Assembly: GCF_000160855.1 (NCBI RefSeq)
Contig: NZ_GG700752.1
Location: 312,438 to 365,916 of the forward strand
Direction of reading: 5' to 3'
DNA length: 53,479 nucleotides
From: Lactobacillus helveticus DSM 20075 = CGMCC 1.1877
GTDB lineage: Bacteria; Bacillota; Bacilli; Lactobacillales; Lactobacillaceae
Shown here one piece after another: positions 8,163-17,067 of the stretch (position 1 is its first letter; the number at the start of each line of letters is the position of its first letter). Both the position numbers and the translations under genes were made by a program. The notes beneath the pieces were generated by a model, which was given only the letters and a program-made list of their open reading frames with translations, did no database searches and was not told the origin of the DNA.

Positions 8163-9614
8163 GATTGGAGAAAGCATCCGTGAAAAACTTTGCAAGGTTC
8201 GCAATATGCGACCTTGCTTTTTTATTTCTTCACGAGTAAGCAAGTGAGATTTCTTCATGTCAGATTCAAAAACTTCAGTCATTTTTTTAGTAAATTTTTT
8301 ATCATAGAAAATGGCATTATCTTCAAAGTTTAAGTCATATGAACGATAGTCTTGATTCATCGAGCCAACGGTCGAAAAACTGTCATCGATGATAGTGGTT
8401 TTGGCATGTAAAAAGCCATCTTCATAAATATAAATTTTCACGCCGCAACGAGTTAATTCGTTGGCATACCATTGGGTGGCACGATAAATAAAAGGATGGT
8501 CTGGCTTGCAAGGAATCATGATTCTCACATCAACACCTGACATGGCAATCGTCTGCCATGTGGCGAAAACGGCATCGTCAGGAATTAAGTAAGGAGTTTG
8601 AATCCATAGGCGTTTTCTAGCTAGTTGCATTAACCGCATCATGCCGTTACGCATATAGGGAATATAACGGTCAGGTCCATCAGAAACAATTTGGGTAGCA
8701 ACATCTCCGCGATGGATCTTTTTTTCATCAAGATCAGGGAAGAGAGCGGAGTTAAAGCGGATAAGTTGTTCAGGGCACTTGATAGAGGCGTTCCAGTCCA
8801 TTACAAAACGCTCTTGCAATAGCAAGGAAGCAGAACCAACGATGCGTACCTGGCTATCACGCCAGTGACCAAATTTCTTTTTTCGTCCTAGATATTGATC
8901 ACCGATATTAAACCCACCAGTCCAAGATATGCGTCCGTCGATTACAACTATCTTACGGTGTAAGTGATAGTTAATGCGGTATCTGGTGATCATATTTCTA
9001 GAAGTAATGAAGGGCAAAACTTCTCCGCCTGCTTTACGAAGTTGATCAAACCAGGCTTTAGTTGCACCCATTGATCCCCATGCATCATAAATTACGCGGA
9101 CTTTTACACCTTGCTTAGCTTTTTTTATTAAAAGCTGCAAGACACGATTGCCGATGTTGTCGCTATAAAAAGTATAGAATTCAACATTAATGGTTTCTTT
9201 TGCACGAACTATATCTTTGAGCAGATCATGAAAGAAGGTCTCACCTTCAGTATAAAGCTCTACGTTGTTGTTCTTGGTTAAAGGCGACTCATTATTTTGA
9301 TTAAAAAAATGAATTGCAATTTCCCCTAATTTAGAAGTATCTGAGGGGCTAACCTCTTTAGGTGCCTTGGCAATCGATTTTTGCACATTTCGCAGACCAA
9401 TGTGATGCTGCTTATTAATGGAAAAAATGTTTTCCTGGGAAATACCTCGGCCAAAAAAGGCATAAAGGGTAATACCAACTACGGGAAAAATTAGTAAAAT
9501 AATAAGCCAAGCCCAAGTTGTAGAGACCGATCGTCTTCGGTGGAAAACGATGTAAAAAGCAAGGAGTGTGTTAGTAATAAAGATAATTCTGATAAAATCA
9601 TGCCACCAGACCAT
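8157..9614 (-). CDS. cls: Cardiolipin synthase (phospholipase D superfamily)
   Basis: A 485-residue membrane enzyme that makes cardiolipin from two phosphatidylglycerols. Two N-terminal transmembrane helices (with a PLDc_N-type segment) are followed by two HKD motifs: HLHRKIVVIDG in the first half and HAKTTIIDDSFSTVGSMN in the second. The length is standard for ClsA-type enzymes. It is 19 bp downstream of the DUF915 hydrolase gene and probably cotranscribed with it. Its 3' end carries the terminator hairpin of the opposing gene. Confidence 0.93.
   Translation of the reverse strand: MVWWHDFIRIIFITNTLLAFYIVFHRRRSVSTTWAWLIILLIFPVVGITLYAFFGRGISQENIFSINKQHHIGLRNVQKSIAKAPKEVSPSDTSKLGEIAIHFFNQNNESPLTKNNNVELYTEGETFFHDLLKDIVRAKETINVEFYTFYSDNIGNRVLQLLIKKAKQGVKVRVIYDAWGSMGATKAWFDQLRKAGGEVLPFITSRNMITRYRINYHLHRKIVVIDGRISWTGGFNIGDQYLGRKKKFGHWRDSQVRIVGSASLLLQERFVMDWNASIKCPEQLIRFNSALFPDLDEKKIHRGDVATQIVSDGPDRYIPYMRNGMMRLMQLARKRLWIQTPYLIPDDAVFATWQTIAMSGVDVRIMIPCKPDHPFIYRATQWYANELTRCGVKIYIYEDGFLHAKTTIIDDSFSTVGSMNQDYRSYDLNFEDNAIFYDKKFTKKMTEVFESDMKKSHLLTREEIKKQGRILRTLQSFSRMLSPIL
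8192..8223 (+). terminator. Terminator of the 7683 gene, embedded in the cls coding region
   Basis: GCAAGGTTCGCA (8192-8203) pairs with TGCGACCTTGC (8207-8217) with one bulged T, followed by seven T. On the opposite strand the same bases encode the last part of cardiolipin synthase (KKQGRILRTLQS). Confidence 0.75.
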
Positions 9615-9633
9615 GTTCTTCCTCCAAAATAGT

Positions 9634-10560
9634 TTATTTTTTCAAGTTAAGAAATTTATCAACAATATCAATCACGAATGGATTATCATGCATCCAGCTA
9701 TGTTCGGCGTCATTTTTACCACGAACTTCTACTTCTTGGTAAAAATGTGCTTTAGGAGCCAAAATATAGCGGATGCTTTTGGCTGAAACTACAGAAATGA
9801 ATTTGTCGGTGTTGGTATTATCAAGCACATTGCCATAGATGTTTAGCACTAAAATATTAGAATTAAATTTTCTGCGATTAAGAAGCAAATATAAGTAGTG
9901 TGGATTCATCATACTGGGGCGACCATTCTCATTAAGGATGTTTACGTTGGGAATATCACCCAAATAAGTTACGCCGTCAAAAGGTCCAGCAATTAATGCA
10001 CATTTGACTAAATGAGGGAAAGTTTTGCTGTAGGCGTGTTTCATTTCAGTTCTAATAATGCAAGGACAGGCTAGGGAGTGAGCTACAGCAATATATTTTT
10101 TGAAGTGGTATCTTTTGGAAAGAAAGGGCAAAACAAAACTGAGGTAGTAATCGATTCCGTAAATTCCTACGATTCTTTGACGAAAAGCAACTTGTACGAT
10201 GGGGTGTTGATCATTGGTCCAAGTGCCTTCTAACTTAAAATTGCCTAATAGATCAACCGACACCTTTAAAAATTTATCGGTTCCCTTATCTTGCATTGCT
10301 TGGTGAACCATGACGTTGGTGGTGTAATCTCCACCGCGAAAGCCATGAAAATAAATAATAGGAACTTGCTCTAGTGAGCTTTCTTGAATGACTGCTTTGT
10401 TTTCAATACGTCTTTTGTGCAACTTGAGGAAAATACGTGTAGGGGCAAAGGAGGCAAGCAGACCCAGTGAGATCATGTTAAACATGCTAGGTTCCTGCTT
10501 TAGATCATGTTTATGATTCTTTTCAGCTTCTTCGGCATATTTTTTGGAGTTAAAGAACAT
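9634..10560 (-). CDS. DUF915-family alpha/beta hydrolase
   Basis: About 308 residues. The oxyanion region FHGFRGGDYTTN and the C-terminal AEHSWMHDNP with a catalytic-type His fit the DUF915 group of lactobacillar alpha/beta hydrolases. The nucleophile elbow reads AHSLAC rather than the usual GHSMGG, but the Ser is kept. A hydrophobic segment near residues 30-45 may anchor it to the membrane. ATG 10560 is chosen because AAGGTGG lies 5 bp upstream; a GTG at 10569 falls inside that ribosome site. Substrate is unknown. It precedes cls, which hints at a lipid or envelope role. Confidence 0.78.
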   Translation of the reverse strand: MFFNSKKYAEEAEKNHKHDLKQEPSMFNMISLGLLASFAPTRIFLKLHKRRIENKAVIQESSLEQVPIIYFHGFRGGDYTTNVMVHQAMQDKGTDKFLKVSVDLLGNFKLEGTWTNDQHPIVQVAFRQRIVGIYGIDYYLSFVLPFLSKRYHFKKYIAVAHSLACPCIIRTEMKHAYSKTFPHLVKCALIAGPFDGVTYLGDIPNVNILNENGRPSMMNPHYLYLLLNRRKFNSNILVLNIYGNVLDNTNTDKFISVVSAKSIRYILAPKAHFYQEVEVRGKNDAEHSWMHDNPFVIDIVDKFLNLKK

Positions 10561-10647
10561 TTTTGCCACCTTCTTACATAATTCCCTATAATGAATAATA
10601 ATTATATTTTAACATTGAGTAGAGATTTTTTGTTTTTGAGGTGAATC

Positions 10648-11406
10648 ATGAAGTTTTATGCTGTAAAAAATGGTCGTGTGCCAGGCGTCTACCGCACATG
10701 GGATGAAGCAAAAAAGCAAGTAGATGGCTTTTCTGGGGCAGAGTATAAATCGTTTGAAAATATTACTGATGCAACGGATTATTTAGATTTAAATAAAGAA
10801 ACACAACAGGATATTTTGCAAAAGGGTGAAGATACTTTACAAAATGCCATTGCAAAGATTAAGCAAGAAAGCAATAGGGTGAAAAATAAGCCACAAGCTA
10901 AGAAAACAAAGGCTCATCAAACTGCAGACTTTTTTGCCGTAACCTACACTGATGGCGGTACTCGCAATACAGGTGTTTATAAGGGCGGTCACGTTAAAAA
11001 GACAGACAAGGCAGCGTGGGCTTATTTGATTGAATGGGATGATCAAGAAGTTCATGGCTCAGGCGGTGAATATGGTGCAACCAATAACAAGATGGAACAA
11101 ACTGCTTTGATTAATGCCTTGAAAAAATTAATCGAACTTGGCTTTAATGAAAAGCATTTATTGTTTGTATTGGATTCAAAATATGTTTTAAATGCGATTA
11201 ACCAGCACTGGTTAGCCGGCTGGAAAAAACGCGGTTGGAAACGGTCTGGTGGACCATTGAAGAATGTGGCAGAATGGCAAGAACTTGATCGTTTGCTTAA
11301 GCATTTTCCAGACAGTACTTTTGAATGGACTAAGGGCCATGCCAATAATCGAGGCAACGAATTTGTAGACCATGAATTGAACCGTTATATGGATAACAAG
11401 ATGTAA
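10648..11406 (+). CDS. rnhA: Ribonuclease HI with N-terminal RNA/DNA-hybrid-binding domain
   Basis: A 252-residue enzyme that cuts RNA in RNA-DNA hybrids. Residues 2-45 (KFYAVKNGRVPGVYRTWDEA...) are the hybrid-binding domain also found in eukaryotic RNase H1 and caulimovirus viroplasmin. After a charged linker, the catalytic domain has Asp102 (YTDGG), Glu150 (NKMEQ), Asp176 (LDSKY) and Asp241 (FVDHE), plus His231. All four metal-binding acids are present. It is a single-gene unit with a GAGGTGAATC ribosome site and its own terminator. Confidence 0.93.
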   Translation: MKFYAVKNGRVPGVYRTWDEAKKQVDGFSGAEYKSFENITDATDYLDLNKETQQDILQKGEDTLQNAIAKIKQESNRVKNKPQAKKTKAHQTADFFAVTYTDGGTRNTGVYKGGHVKKTDKAAWAYLIEWDDQEVHGSGGEYGATNNKMEQTALINALKKLIELGFNEKHLLFVLDSKYVLNAINQHWLAGWKKRGWKRSGGPLKNVAEWQELDRLLKHFPDSTFEWTKGHANNRGNEFVDHELNRYMDNKM

Positions 11407-11414
11407 AAAGCATA

Positions 11415-11450
11415 AAAAAGACCTGACTTCAAAAGAAATCAGGTCTTTTT
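11415..11450. terminator. Bidirectional terminator between rnhA and the DUF1002 gene
   Basis: AAAAAGACCTGA (11415-11426) pairs with TCAGGTCTTTTT (11439-11450), with a 12-base loop. Confidence 0.85.
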
Positions 11451-11452
11451 GT

Positions 11453-12397
11453 TTACTTAAACAAGCCGCTGAAGAAGTTGACAATGCTGTCCCAAATTTG
11501 TTGGAAAAAATTGTGATTTTCAGGAGTGTTGAACTTGTTAAAGATGTTCTTAGCACCATTTTCAATTTGGTTAGAAAGCTTAGCAGCTTGGCCCTTAAAG
11601 TCGCCATTCTTTAAAGCACCAGAATCACGAATCTCAATTAATAAATTAATGATTTGATTCTTTTGATTATTGTTAATGGTGTTGCCTAAGTGATTGATAT
11701 TAATTTGATTATTTACAATGTCACGAATTTGACTATCGGAAATATTCTGTCCTTGCTTAGCCATTTCAGACTTGGCACCAGCAACGGCATTGTTTAATTG
11801 AGCATCAGAATAGCCATCTTTATTTTTGTTTTCTTTAGTAATGCCACTCAAAGTATTCATTTCATCTTGAGCTGCGTTGACTTGTTTTTGATTCAAGGCA
11901 TTGCCGTTTTTGGCATAAGCTGCATAAACACCGGCTAAGGCACCAGAACCATCAATTGGAATAGCGCTGGTTACGTAGATGTTAGCGTCAGTAATTCCGG
12001 CGGTTAAAGCCGCATTTTTATATTGGTTAGCGGTGATAGATGTGATATTGTTTTTACCGTTATAGTCTAAAATCTTAACGTTAATTCCTGAACCTTTGTT
12101 AGTTTTTTGAATCATTGCACTGGACCAAACACCGGATGAAGTGGTGAAATTATCACCAGATGGGTTCAAATACTTAACTAGGTCTGAACCAGTAACTGTA
12201 ATAGTTTGGTAATCGCTGCCGTTTAATGGGGCAGTCAAGGTCTTCAAAGTACCTTGTTTTTGTGATTCGGTTAAGGATGTACCTAGAGTAACAACTGGGG
12301 TATCGTCGTCAGCGAGTACCGTTTCTTTTTTACTAAAAGAAAATATCGCGACTACACTAAGCAAGATTGCTGTAATTAATGTAAGTGATTTTTTCAT
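11453..12397 (-). CDS. Secreted DUF1002 protein
   Basis: A 314-residue protein with a signal peptide (KKSLTLITAILLSVVAIFSF, cleavage probably after VLA near residue 29). DUF1002 hallmarks are present: VVTLGTSLTESQKQGTLKTL near the start of the mature protein and IYVTSAIPIDGSGALAGVYAAY in the middle. The C-terminal third is Asn/Gln-rich and ends in the amphipathic segment FFQQIWDSIVNFFSGLFK. Function is not established for the family. A TATAAT box on the minus strand at 12456-12451 and a GAGGAAG ribosome site support expression as a single gene, divergent from the glycosyltransferase operon. Confidence 0.82.
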   Translation of the reverse strand: MKKSLTLITAILLSVVAIFSFSKKETVLADDDTPVVTLGTSLTESQKQGTLKTLTAPLNGSDYQTITVTGSDLVKYLNPSGDNFTTSSGVWSSAMIQKTNKGSGINVKILDYNGKNNITSITANQYKNAALTAGITDANIYVTSAIPIDGSGALAGVYAAYAKNGNALNQKQVNAAQDEMNTLSGITKENKNKDGYSDAQLNNAVAGAKSEMAKQGQNISDSQIRDIVNNQININHLGNTINNNQKNQIINLLIEIRDSGALKNGDFKGQAAKLSNQIENGAKNIFNKFNTPENHNFFQQIWDSIVNFFSGLFK

Positions 12398-12506
12398 GAT
12401 TAAATCTTCTTCCTCTTTTTATCGAAAATATATTCTGTTTAATACGCCCCATTATACTAGAATTTTGAAAAAATTTAATAGGACTACATTCTAAAACTTT
12501 CTTAAG

Positions 12507-12535
12507 TTCGACCTAATTCCTAAAGATGATATAAT
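12507..12535 (+). promoter_or_regulatory. Promoter of the glycosyltransferase operon
   Basis: TTCGAC (12507-12512), a 17-bp spacer and a perfect TATAAT (12530-12535) lie 23 bp before the ATG at 12559. Confidence 0.75.
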
Positions 12536-12558
12536 AAGTAGCAACAAAGGGGGACGTT

Positions 12559-13374
12559 ATGTTACAAGTGCCAAAGTTAACTATTATTATGCCGGTTTAT
12601 AATACGGCACAATACTTGCCACGTGCTTTCGATGCTTTGCTTAAGCAAGTTAATAAAGCATTTAAGCTAATTGTGGTTGATGATGGCTCAACTGATAATT
12701 CGGTTGAGGTAGCGCAAAGTTATGCCTCTCGTTTCCCATATTTCAAATTAATTCAAAAGGAGAATGGAGGCCCATCTGATGCACGTAATGTTGGTATAAA
12801 GTACATCGACACGCCATATGTCACCTTTCATGATGGCGATGATTGGGTAGATCCAGGTTATACTGCATTCTTTATTAATGCCTTTGAAGAACATCCAAAT
12901 GTAAATCTTGTATCATGTGGTTATTGGATTGATTATCCTGATAAAAAAGAACGTGTTATTGGCCACCCAGAAGGTGGATTTTTAACACGTGGTGAAACTT
13001 ACATTAAATTAACTAATGTATTTGGTTCACCAATGAAAGGATATAGCTGGAATAAAGCTTATAAAACAGCGATCATCAATAAATATCATTTAAGATTTGA
13101 TTGTGATATTTCTTTGTTAGAGGATCAAATTTTCAATGTTAAATATACTTCAGTAGCTAGAGGCGTGTACTATACCCAAAAGCCGTATTATCACTATTGG
13201 CAAAGAAAAGGCAGTATTATTCACCAACCTAACTTTAAAAAGGTAGCAGATAATTTCCGCGGCAATTACCGTGTATGGCACAAGATCATTAAGACTATCA
13301 TGAAAGATCGTGAAAAAGAGAAGATGCGTAAGAAGCTAAATCGTTCAGCTTTGCGTGATAGTGAGGCTCAGTAA
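12559..13374 (+). CDS. Family 2 glycosyltransferase
   Basis: A 271-residue GT-A fold enzyme without transmembrane helices. The nucleotide-sugar motifs are IIMPVYN (9-15), VVDDGSTDN (near 39), NGGPSDARN and the DxD-like HDGDDW near residue 95; a later LLEDQIF could supply the catalytic acid. The end of the protein is basic. Enzymes of this kind add sugars to exopolysaccharide, teichoic acid or glycolipid; the acceptor is unknown. AAGGGGG lies 6 bp before the ATG. It is first in a four-gene operon. Confidence 0.88.
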   Translation: MLQVPKLTIIMPVYNTAQYLPRAFDALLKQVNKAFKLIVVDDGSTDNSVEVAQSYASRFPYFKLIQKENGGPSDARNVGIKYIDTPYVTFHDGDDWVDPGYTAFFINAFEEHPNVNLVSCGYWIDYPDKKERVIGHPEGGFLTRGETYIKLTNVFGSPMKGYSWNKAYKTAIINKYHLRFDCDISLLEDQIFNVKYTSVARGVYYTQKPYYHYWQRKGSIIHQPNFKKVADNFRGNYRVWHKIIKTIMKDREKEKMRKKLNRSALRDSEAQ

Positions 13375-13385
13375 GAGAGGTTTTT

Positions 13386-14042
13386 ATGAAAAAAAAGGTT
13401 AATGGCATCGAATTTTATTATCATAAATTAGGCAAAGGGGCACCTTTGCTTCTTTTGCATGGTCACCATTTAGATGGAGGTATGTTTGATAAAATCGTTG
13501 CTCCACTTTCTCTTTATTACACTGTCTATGTACTAGATATGCGTGGGCATGGATTAAGTGAAGGCGATATTGCGGAACATTATCATACCGAAGTAGAGGA
13601 TGTCTACGCTTTTATTAAACAAGTAGGCATCGAGGGGTGTTACTGTTTTGGTTTTGATGCAGGCGGATTAGTTGCCATGATGCTAGCTAGAAAATACCCA
13701 ACAATTTTTAAGAAAATGATTGTTGCTGGTGTATTTGTCAATGGTGCGGGCATTCGTCCATACCACTATCTGACTGAAGGCTTCCACCGCTTTTTTAAGC
13801 TTGATCGCGATAGCCGCGTGGAATTAACTGAATCTTTTATTGCAGAAAATGACCTTAAAAAGATTACTACGCCAACTTTATGTGTGGTCGGAGAAAGAGA
13901 TTGGGTTAAGGTTGAACACGTTCGCTGGTATAGTCAATTTATGCCTAATGCACGATTAGTGATTATGCCACGTCAAACTCATGAGAGCTATGCAGTGCGT
14001 AGCCTTAAGCTATTAGATTTGATTAAAGAATTTTGTAAATAA
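13386..14042 (+). CDS. Alpha/beta hydrolase with aspartate at the nucleophile position
   Basis: A 218-residue hydrolase lacking a full cap domain. The oxyanion motif LLHGHHLDGG is at 24-32, and VLDMRGHGLS follows. The nucleophile elbow reads GFD91AGG, with Asp (codon GAT) in place of the usual Ser. Asp nucleophiles occur in haloalkane dehalogenases and epoxide hydrolases of this fold, so this is not simply an inactive copy. A GERDW acid and a late His (RQTHES) are present. It starts 11 bp after the glycosyltransferase stop. Substrate is unknown. Confidence 0.82.
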   Translation: MKKKVNGIEFYYHKLGKGAPLLLLHGHHLDGGMFDKIVAPLSLYYTVYVLDMRGHGLSEGDIAEHYHTEVEDVYAFIKQVGIEGCYCFGFDAGGLVAMMLARKYPTIFKKMIVAGVFVNGAGIRPYHYLTEGFHRFFKLDRDSRVELTESFIAENDLKKITTPTLCVVGERDWVKVEHVRWYSQFMPNARLVIMPRQTHESYAVRSLKLLDLIKEFCK

Positions 14043-14060
14043 TTAAGAAGGAGAAAAATT

Positions 14061-14699
14061 ATGGTTAAAGTTGTAGTACTTGGTGCTCACGGACAAGTAG
14101 CACAAATTGCTGAAAGATTTTTGTTTGCTGATAAAGATGTTGAAACTTCATTGTTTTTACGTAATGCTAAACGCATGGAAGATAAAAAGAACCAAGCTAC
14201 AATCTTTGAAGGCAGTGCAACTGATGCCGCACAACTTGAAAAAGCTATGAAGGGTCAAGATATTGTCTATGCTAACTTAGGCGGCAAGGATGATATTGAT
14301 ATTGAAGCAGAAGCCGTTATTGAAGCAATGAAGAATGCTCGCGTTAAGAGATTGATTTGGATTTCTACTTTGGGCATTTATGATGAAGTTCCTGGCAAGT
14401 TCGGTGAATGGAACAAAGAAACTTTAGGCGACTACATTACTGAATATGCTAAGGCTGCTAAGAGAATTGAAGAATCAGGTTTAGACTACACTATTATTCG
14501 TCCAACTTGGATGAATAATAAAGATGAAATAGACTATGAAAAGTCTAAGAAGGGCGAACCAATCAAGGATACTGAAGTATCACGTAAGTCAGTCGCTGCA
14601 TATGTTTACCATTTGATCAAGAATCCTAAGGAAGACGTTGGCGAATCAATTGGCTTAGGCAAGCCAGGTACAGAAGGAGACAAGCCTGGCTGGTATTAG
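14061..14699 (+). CDS. NAD(P)-binding atypical short-chain dehydrogenase
   Basis: A 212-residue Rossmann protein of the NAD(P)H-binding (NmrA/YhfK-like) group. The dinucleotide motif GAHGQVAQIAERF is at residues 8-20. The typical VYANLGG and RLIWISTLGIYDE follow, and TIIRPTWM lies near residue 150. Such proteins act as reductases or redox sensors; no substrate can be inferred. It sits in the operon begun by the glycosyltransferase, with an AGAAGGAG ribosome site. Confidence 0.85.
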   Translation: MVKVVVLGAHGQVAQIAERFLFADKDVETSLFLRNAKRMEDKKNQATIFEGSATDAAQLEKAMKGQDIVYANLGGKDDIDIEAEAVIEAMKNARVKRLIWISTLGIYDEVPGKFGEWNKETLGDYITEYAKAAKRIEESGLDYTIIRPTWMNNKDEIDYEKSKKGEPIKDTEVSRKSVAAYVYHLIKNPKEDVGESIGLGKPGTEGDKPGWY

Positions 14700-14701
14700 A
14701 A

Positions 14702-15133
14702 ATGTGGATCATTTTAGTAATTAACTTATTAGTGGCAATGGCAATCGCCTATTTTGGCCTTAAAGAAAGACAAGAAGATTTTAATTTATTTACTGCAGGT
14801 GCAGTTTTCATAGTATTTGGACTGATTTTAATTATAGGATTAGTTCTTGTGATGAATAACTTTGAAGAATTATCAGTATTGCAGTTTGTTGGCGGAATTT
14901 TAATTGCTATAGGCATCATTAGTTTAATTATTGGTTTTGTAACAAAAGCAGTCAGAACTGTCAGCTTACGGGATGTGGCCATTGCGATGGAAGTTGCCGT
15001 AGTTTGTTTGCTTTATTTAACGCATAATGCCGGCTTAAGCTTTATGAACTTAGTAGTGCCAGAATTGGCAGCGATTGTCAGGTTGCGAAAAAATCTAAAT
15101 TTGCGCGCAAAAAGGGACGTAAATTCAAAGTGA
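14702..15133 (+). CDS. Four-helix membrane protein of unknown function
   Basis: 143 residues with four predicted transmembrane helices and a short basic tail (RLRKNLNLRAKRDVNSK). It begins two bases after the preceding stop and lacks its own clear ribosome site, so translation is probably coupled. I do not recognise the family. It is the last gene of the operon, followed by a terminator. Confidence 0.65.
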   Translation: MWIILVINLLVAMAIAYFGLKERQEDFNLFTAGAVFIVFGLILIIGLVLVMNNFEELSVLQFVGGILIAIGIISLIIGFVTKAVRTVSLRDVAIAMEVAVVCLLYLTHNAGLSFMNLVVPELAAIVRLRKNLNLRAKRDVNSK

Positions 15134-15155
15134 AAATAGAATTTCTTAAATAAAG

Positions 15156-15188
15156 AACCTCCTCTTTTATTCATCAGAGAAGGTTTTT
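15156..15188 (+). terminator. Terminator after the glycosyltransferase operon
   Basis: AACCTCCTCT (15156-15165) pairs with AGAGAAGGTT (15176-15185) with one mismatch, followed by T. It lies directly upstream of the TATAAT (15193-15198) serving prs. Confidence 0.65.
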
Positions 15189-15234
15189 CGTATATAATGG
15201 GTCTGTATATGATTTTTATTCAGAAGAGGTAGCT

Positions 15235-16221
15235 ATGAACAAGGAAGAACTCCATAAATTATTGCACCCAATGAAGGTGATCGGGTTAGGTGGTAACCCA
15301 GCATTAAACGAAATGATTGCTGCAATTTTGCGTCAACCATTAATTGAAACTGCAGTTCATCACTTCAGCGATGGTGAAATCCAAGTTAATATTGGTGAAA
15401 CTGTCAGAGGTTGTGATGTCTTTGTAATTCAATCAATTCAAGATCCAGTTAACGAAAACTTCATGGAACTTGAAATTATCTTGGATGCATTGCACCGTGC
15501 GTCAGCTCATACCATTAACGTGGTAGTCCCATATTTAGCATATTCACGTTCAGATACTAAGACTAGTTCACGTGAACCAATTACCGCTAAACTTGTTGCT
15601 AACTTGCTTCAATTAACTGGTATGGATCGTTTAATCACAGTTGATTTGCATGCTTCACAAATTCAAGGTTTCTACAGTGTTCCAGTAGATCACTTGCACG
15701 CTATTCCACTTCTTGGTCAATACTTCTTAGATAATGGTATTGCTACTAAGGAAGATGATGATATCGTAGTTGTTTCACCTGATCACTCAGGTGCTAAGCT
15801 TGCACGTAACTTTGGTCAATATTTCAACGCTCCAATCGCTATTGTTGATCAACGTGGTGCTCGTTATGATACTGAAGTGCACGATATTATTGGGGATGTA
15901 AAAGACAAGAAGTGTATCATCGTTGATGATATAATTGATACTGGTTCTCGTATTTCATCATCAACTAAGTCAGTTATTGGAGCAGGTGCCAAGAAGGTTT
16001 ATGTTGCTGCAACTCACGCACTTCTTTCTAAGAATGCAACTGAAGTACTTAATGAATTACCAATTGAACAAATTGTTGTAACTGATACTATCAAGCATAA
16101 TCGTTACCCAGACAGAATGGTTCGTATTTCTGTAGATCAACTTCTTGCTTGTGGTATTGATTACGTTTATAACGATCGTTCAATTCATCAAATTTTTGAT
16201 GAACAAAATCGTTTAAAGTAA
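15235..16221 (+). CDS. Ribose-phosphate pyrophosphokinase, divergent paralogue
   Basis: A 328-residue PRPP synthetase homologue. The family frame is intact: HFSDGEIQVNI, VPYLAYSRSDTKTSSREPITAKLVANLL, VDLHASQIQGFY, VVSPDHSGAKLAR and the PRPP loop IIVDDIIDTGSR. The ATP loop normally reads ARQDRK, but here it is SRSDTK, losing the Gln and the second Arg; the canonical IDKRRP segment also differs. Lactobacilli often carry a second, divergent Prs, and this is probably that copy rather than the housekeeping enzyme. A TATAAT box and GAAGAGGTAG ribosome site precede it. Confidence 0.88.
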   Translation: MNKEELHKLLHPMKVIGLGGNPALNEMIAAILRQPLIETAVHHFSDGEIQVNIGETVRGCDVFVIQSIQDPVNENFMELEIILDALHRASAHTINVVVPYLAYSRSDTKTSSREPITAKLVANLLQLTGMDRLITVDLHASQIQGFYSVPVDHLHAIPLLGQYFLDNGIATKEDDDIVVVSPDHSGAKLARNFGQYFNAPIAIVDQRGARYDTEVHDIIGDVKDKKCIIVDDIIDTGSRISSSTKSVIGAGAKKVYVAATHALLSKNATEVLNELPIEQIVVTDTIKHNRYPDRMVRISVDQLLACGIDYVYNDRSIHQIFDEQNRLK

Positions 16222-16243
16222 AAAATATAAATAGTTGATATAT

Positions 16244-16275
16244 AATAATCCTCATCTGAATGAGGATTATTTTTA
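16244..16275 (+). terminator. Terminator after the PRPP synthetase gene
   Basis: AATAATCCTCAT (16244-16255) pairs perfectly with ATGAGGATTATT (16260-16271) around CTGA, followed by T. Confidence 0.85.
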
Positions 16276-16371
16276 TTTAAGATCGAGTTATAAAACTATT
16301 TATAAATAGCAATGATTGGTATAATTGATTTGTGTTGTATAGAATAGAAAGAGGAAGATAGAGGAATAACC

Positions 16372-17055
16372 ATGGCACGACGGAAAAATATGAAAAGACG
16401 GAGAGTTATTCTTAGCAATACTTTTCATTTAATCAGAGAAAATGGAATGGATAATGTTTCTTTGCAAATGATTGCAGAAAAATCAGGCATTTCAAAGTCC
16501 CTGCTGCAGTCATATTATCCTCATAAAGCCAAGTTGACTAATGACATCATTCGTAATCTTTTTAACACTTTAGGACAACAAGTAAATAATTACGATATGG
16601 CTAATAGCAATACCCCATATGCACGAACTAAGGCTTTTATTTATACTATTGCCATTTTGGGGATGCACGATGAAGGCTTGGACCGAATTATCTCAGAAGC
16701 TTTTGTCAGCAACGCAACCCTAGATAACTGGGGCGTAATGCTTAATGATTGGATCAATGTCGATCACTTATTTGATGATGTTGATGTTGACGAAGACGAG
16801 CTTGAAACGGGTATTGCATTTGTAACTAGTGGTATTGGACGACTTTATCATGATCGTAAGAAGTACCACTTATCCGCAGAAGCTCTTGCAGATTATGCTA
16901 CAAGTGCATTGATGCTTAGTTTCTTGCATTGCTCTTCTCGTGAAATTGATCAAGCTCTAAAAGAGGGACATGAGATCATCGAATCAGCTGATATAGAAGT
17001 TGTTCACCGTGCAATTGATACGATGTTTGATGAAGGTAAAGGAATTTTCAGCTAA
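16372..17055 (+). CDS. TetR/AcrR-family transcriptional regulator
   Basis: A 227-residue regulator. The N-terminal helix-turn-helix (residues about 8-55: RVILSNTFHLIRENGMDNVSLQMIAEKSGISKSLLQSYYPHKAKL) is classical TetR, and the rest is the helical ligand domain. Ligand and targets are unknown, but it is 12 bp upstream of a membrane protein gene on the same strand, and the pair is likely autoregulated. A TATAAT lies at 16320-16325. Confidence 0.85.
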   Translation: MARRKNMKRRRVILSNTFHLIRENGMDNVSLQMIAEKSGISKSLLQSYYPHKAKLTNDIIRNLFNTLGQQVNNYDMANSNTPYARTKAFIYTIAILGMHDEGLDRIISEAFVSNATLDNWGVMLNDWINVDHLFDDVDVDEDELETGIAFVTSGIGRLYHDRKKYHLSAEALADYATSALMLSFLHCSSREIDQALKEGHEIIESADIEVVHRAIDTMFDEGKGIFS

Positions 17056-17067
17056 AGGGGAATTGTT

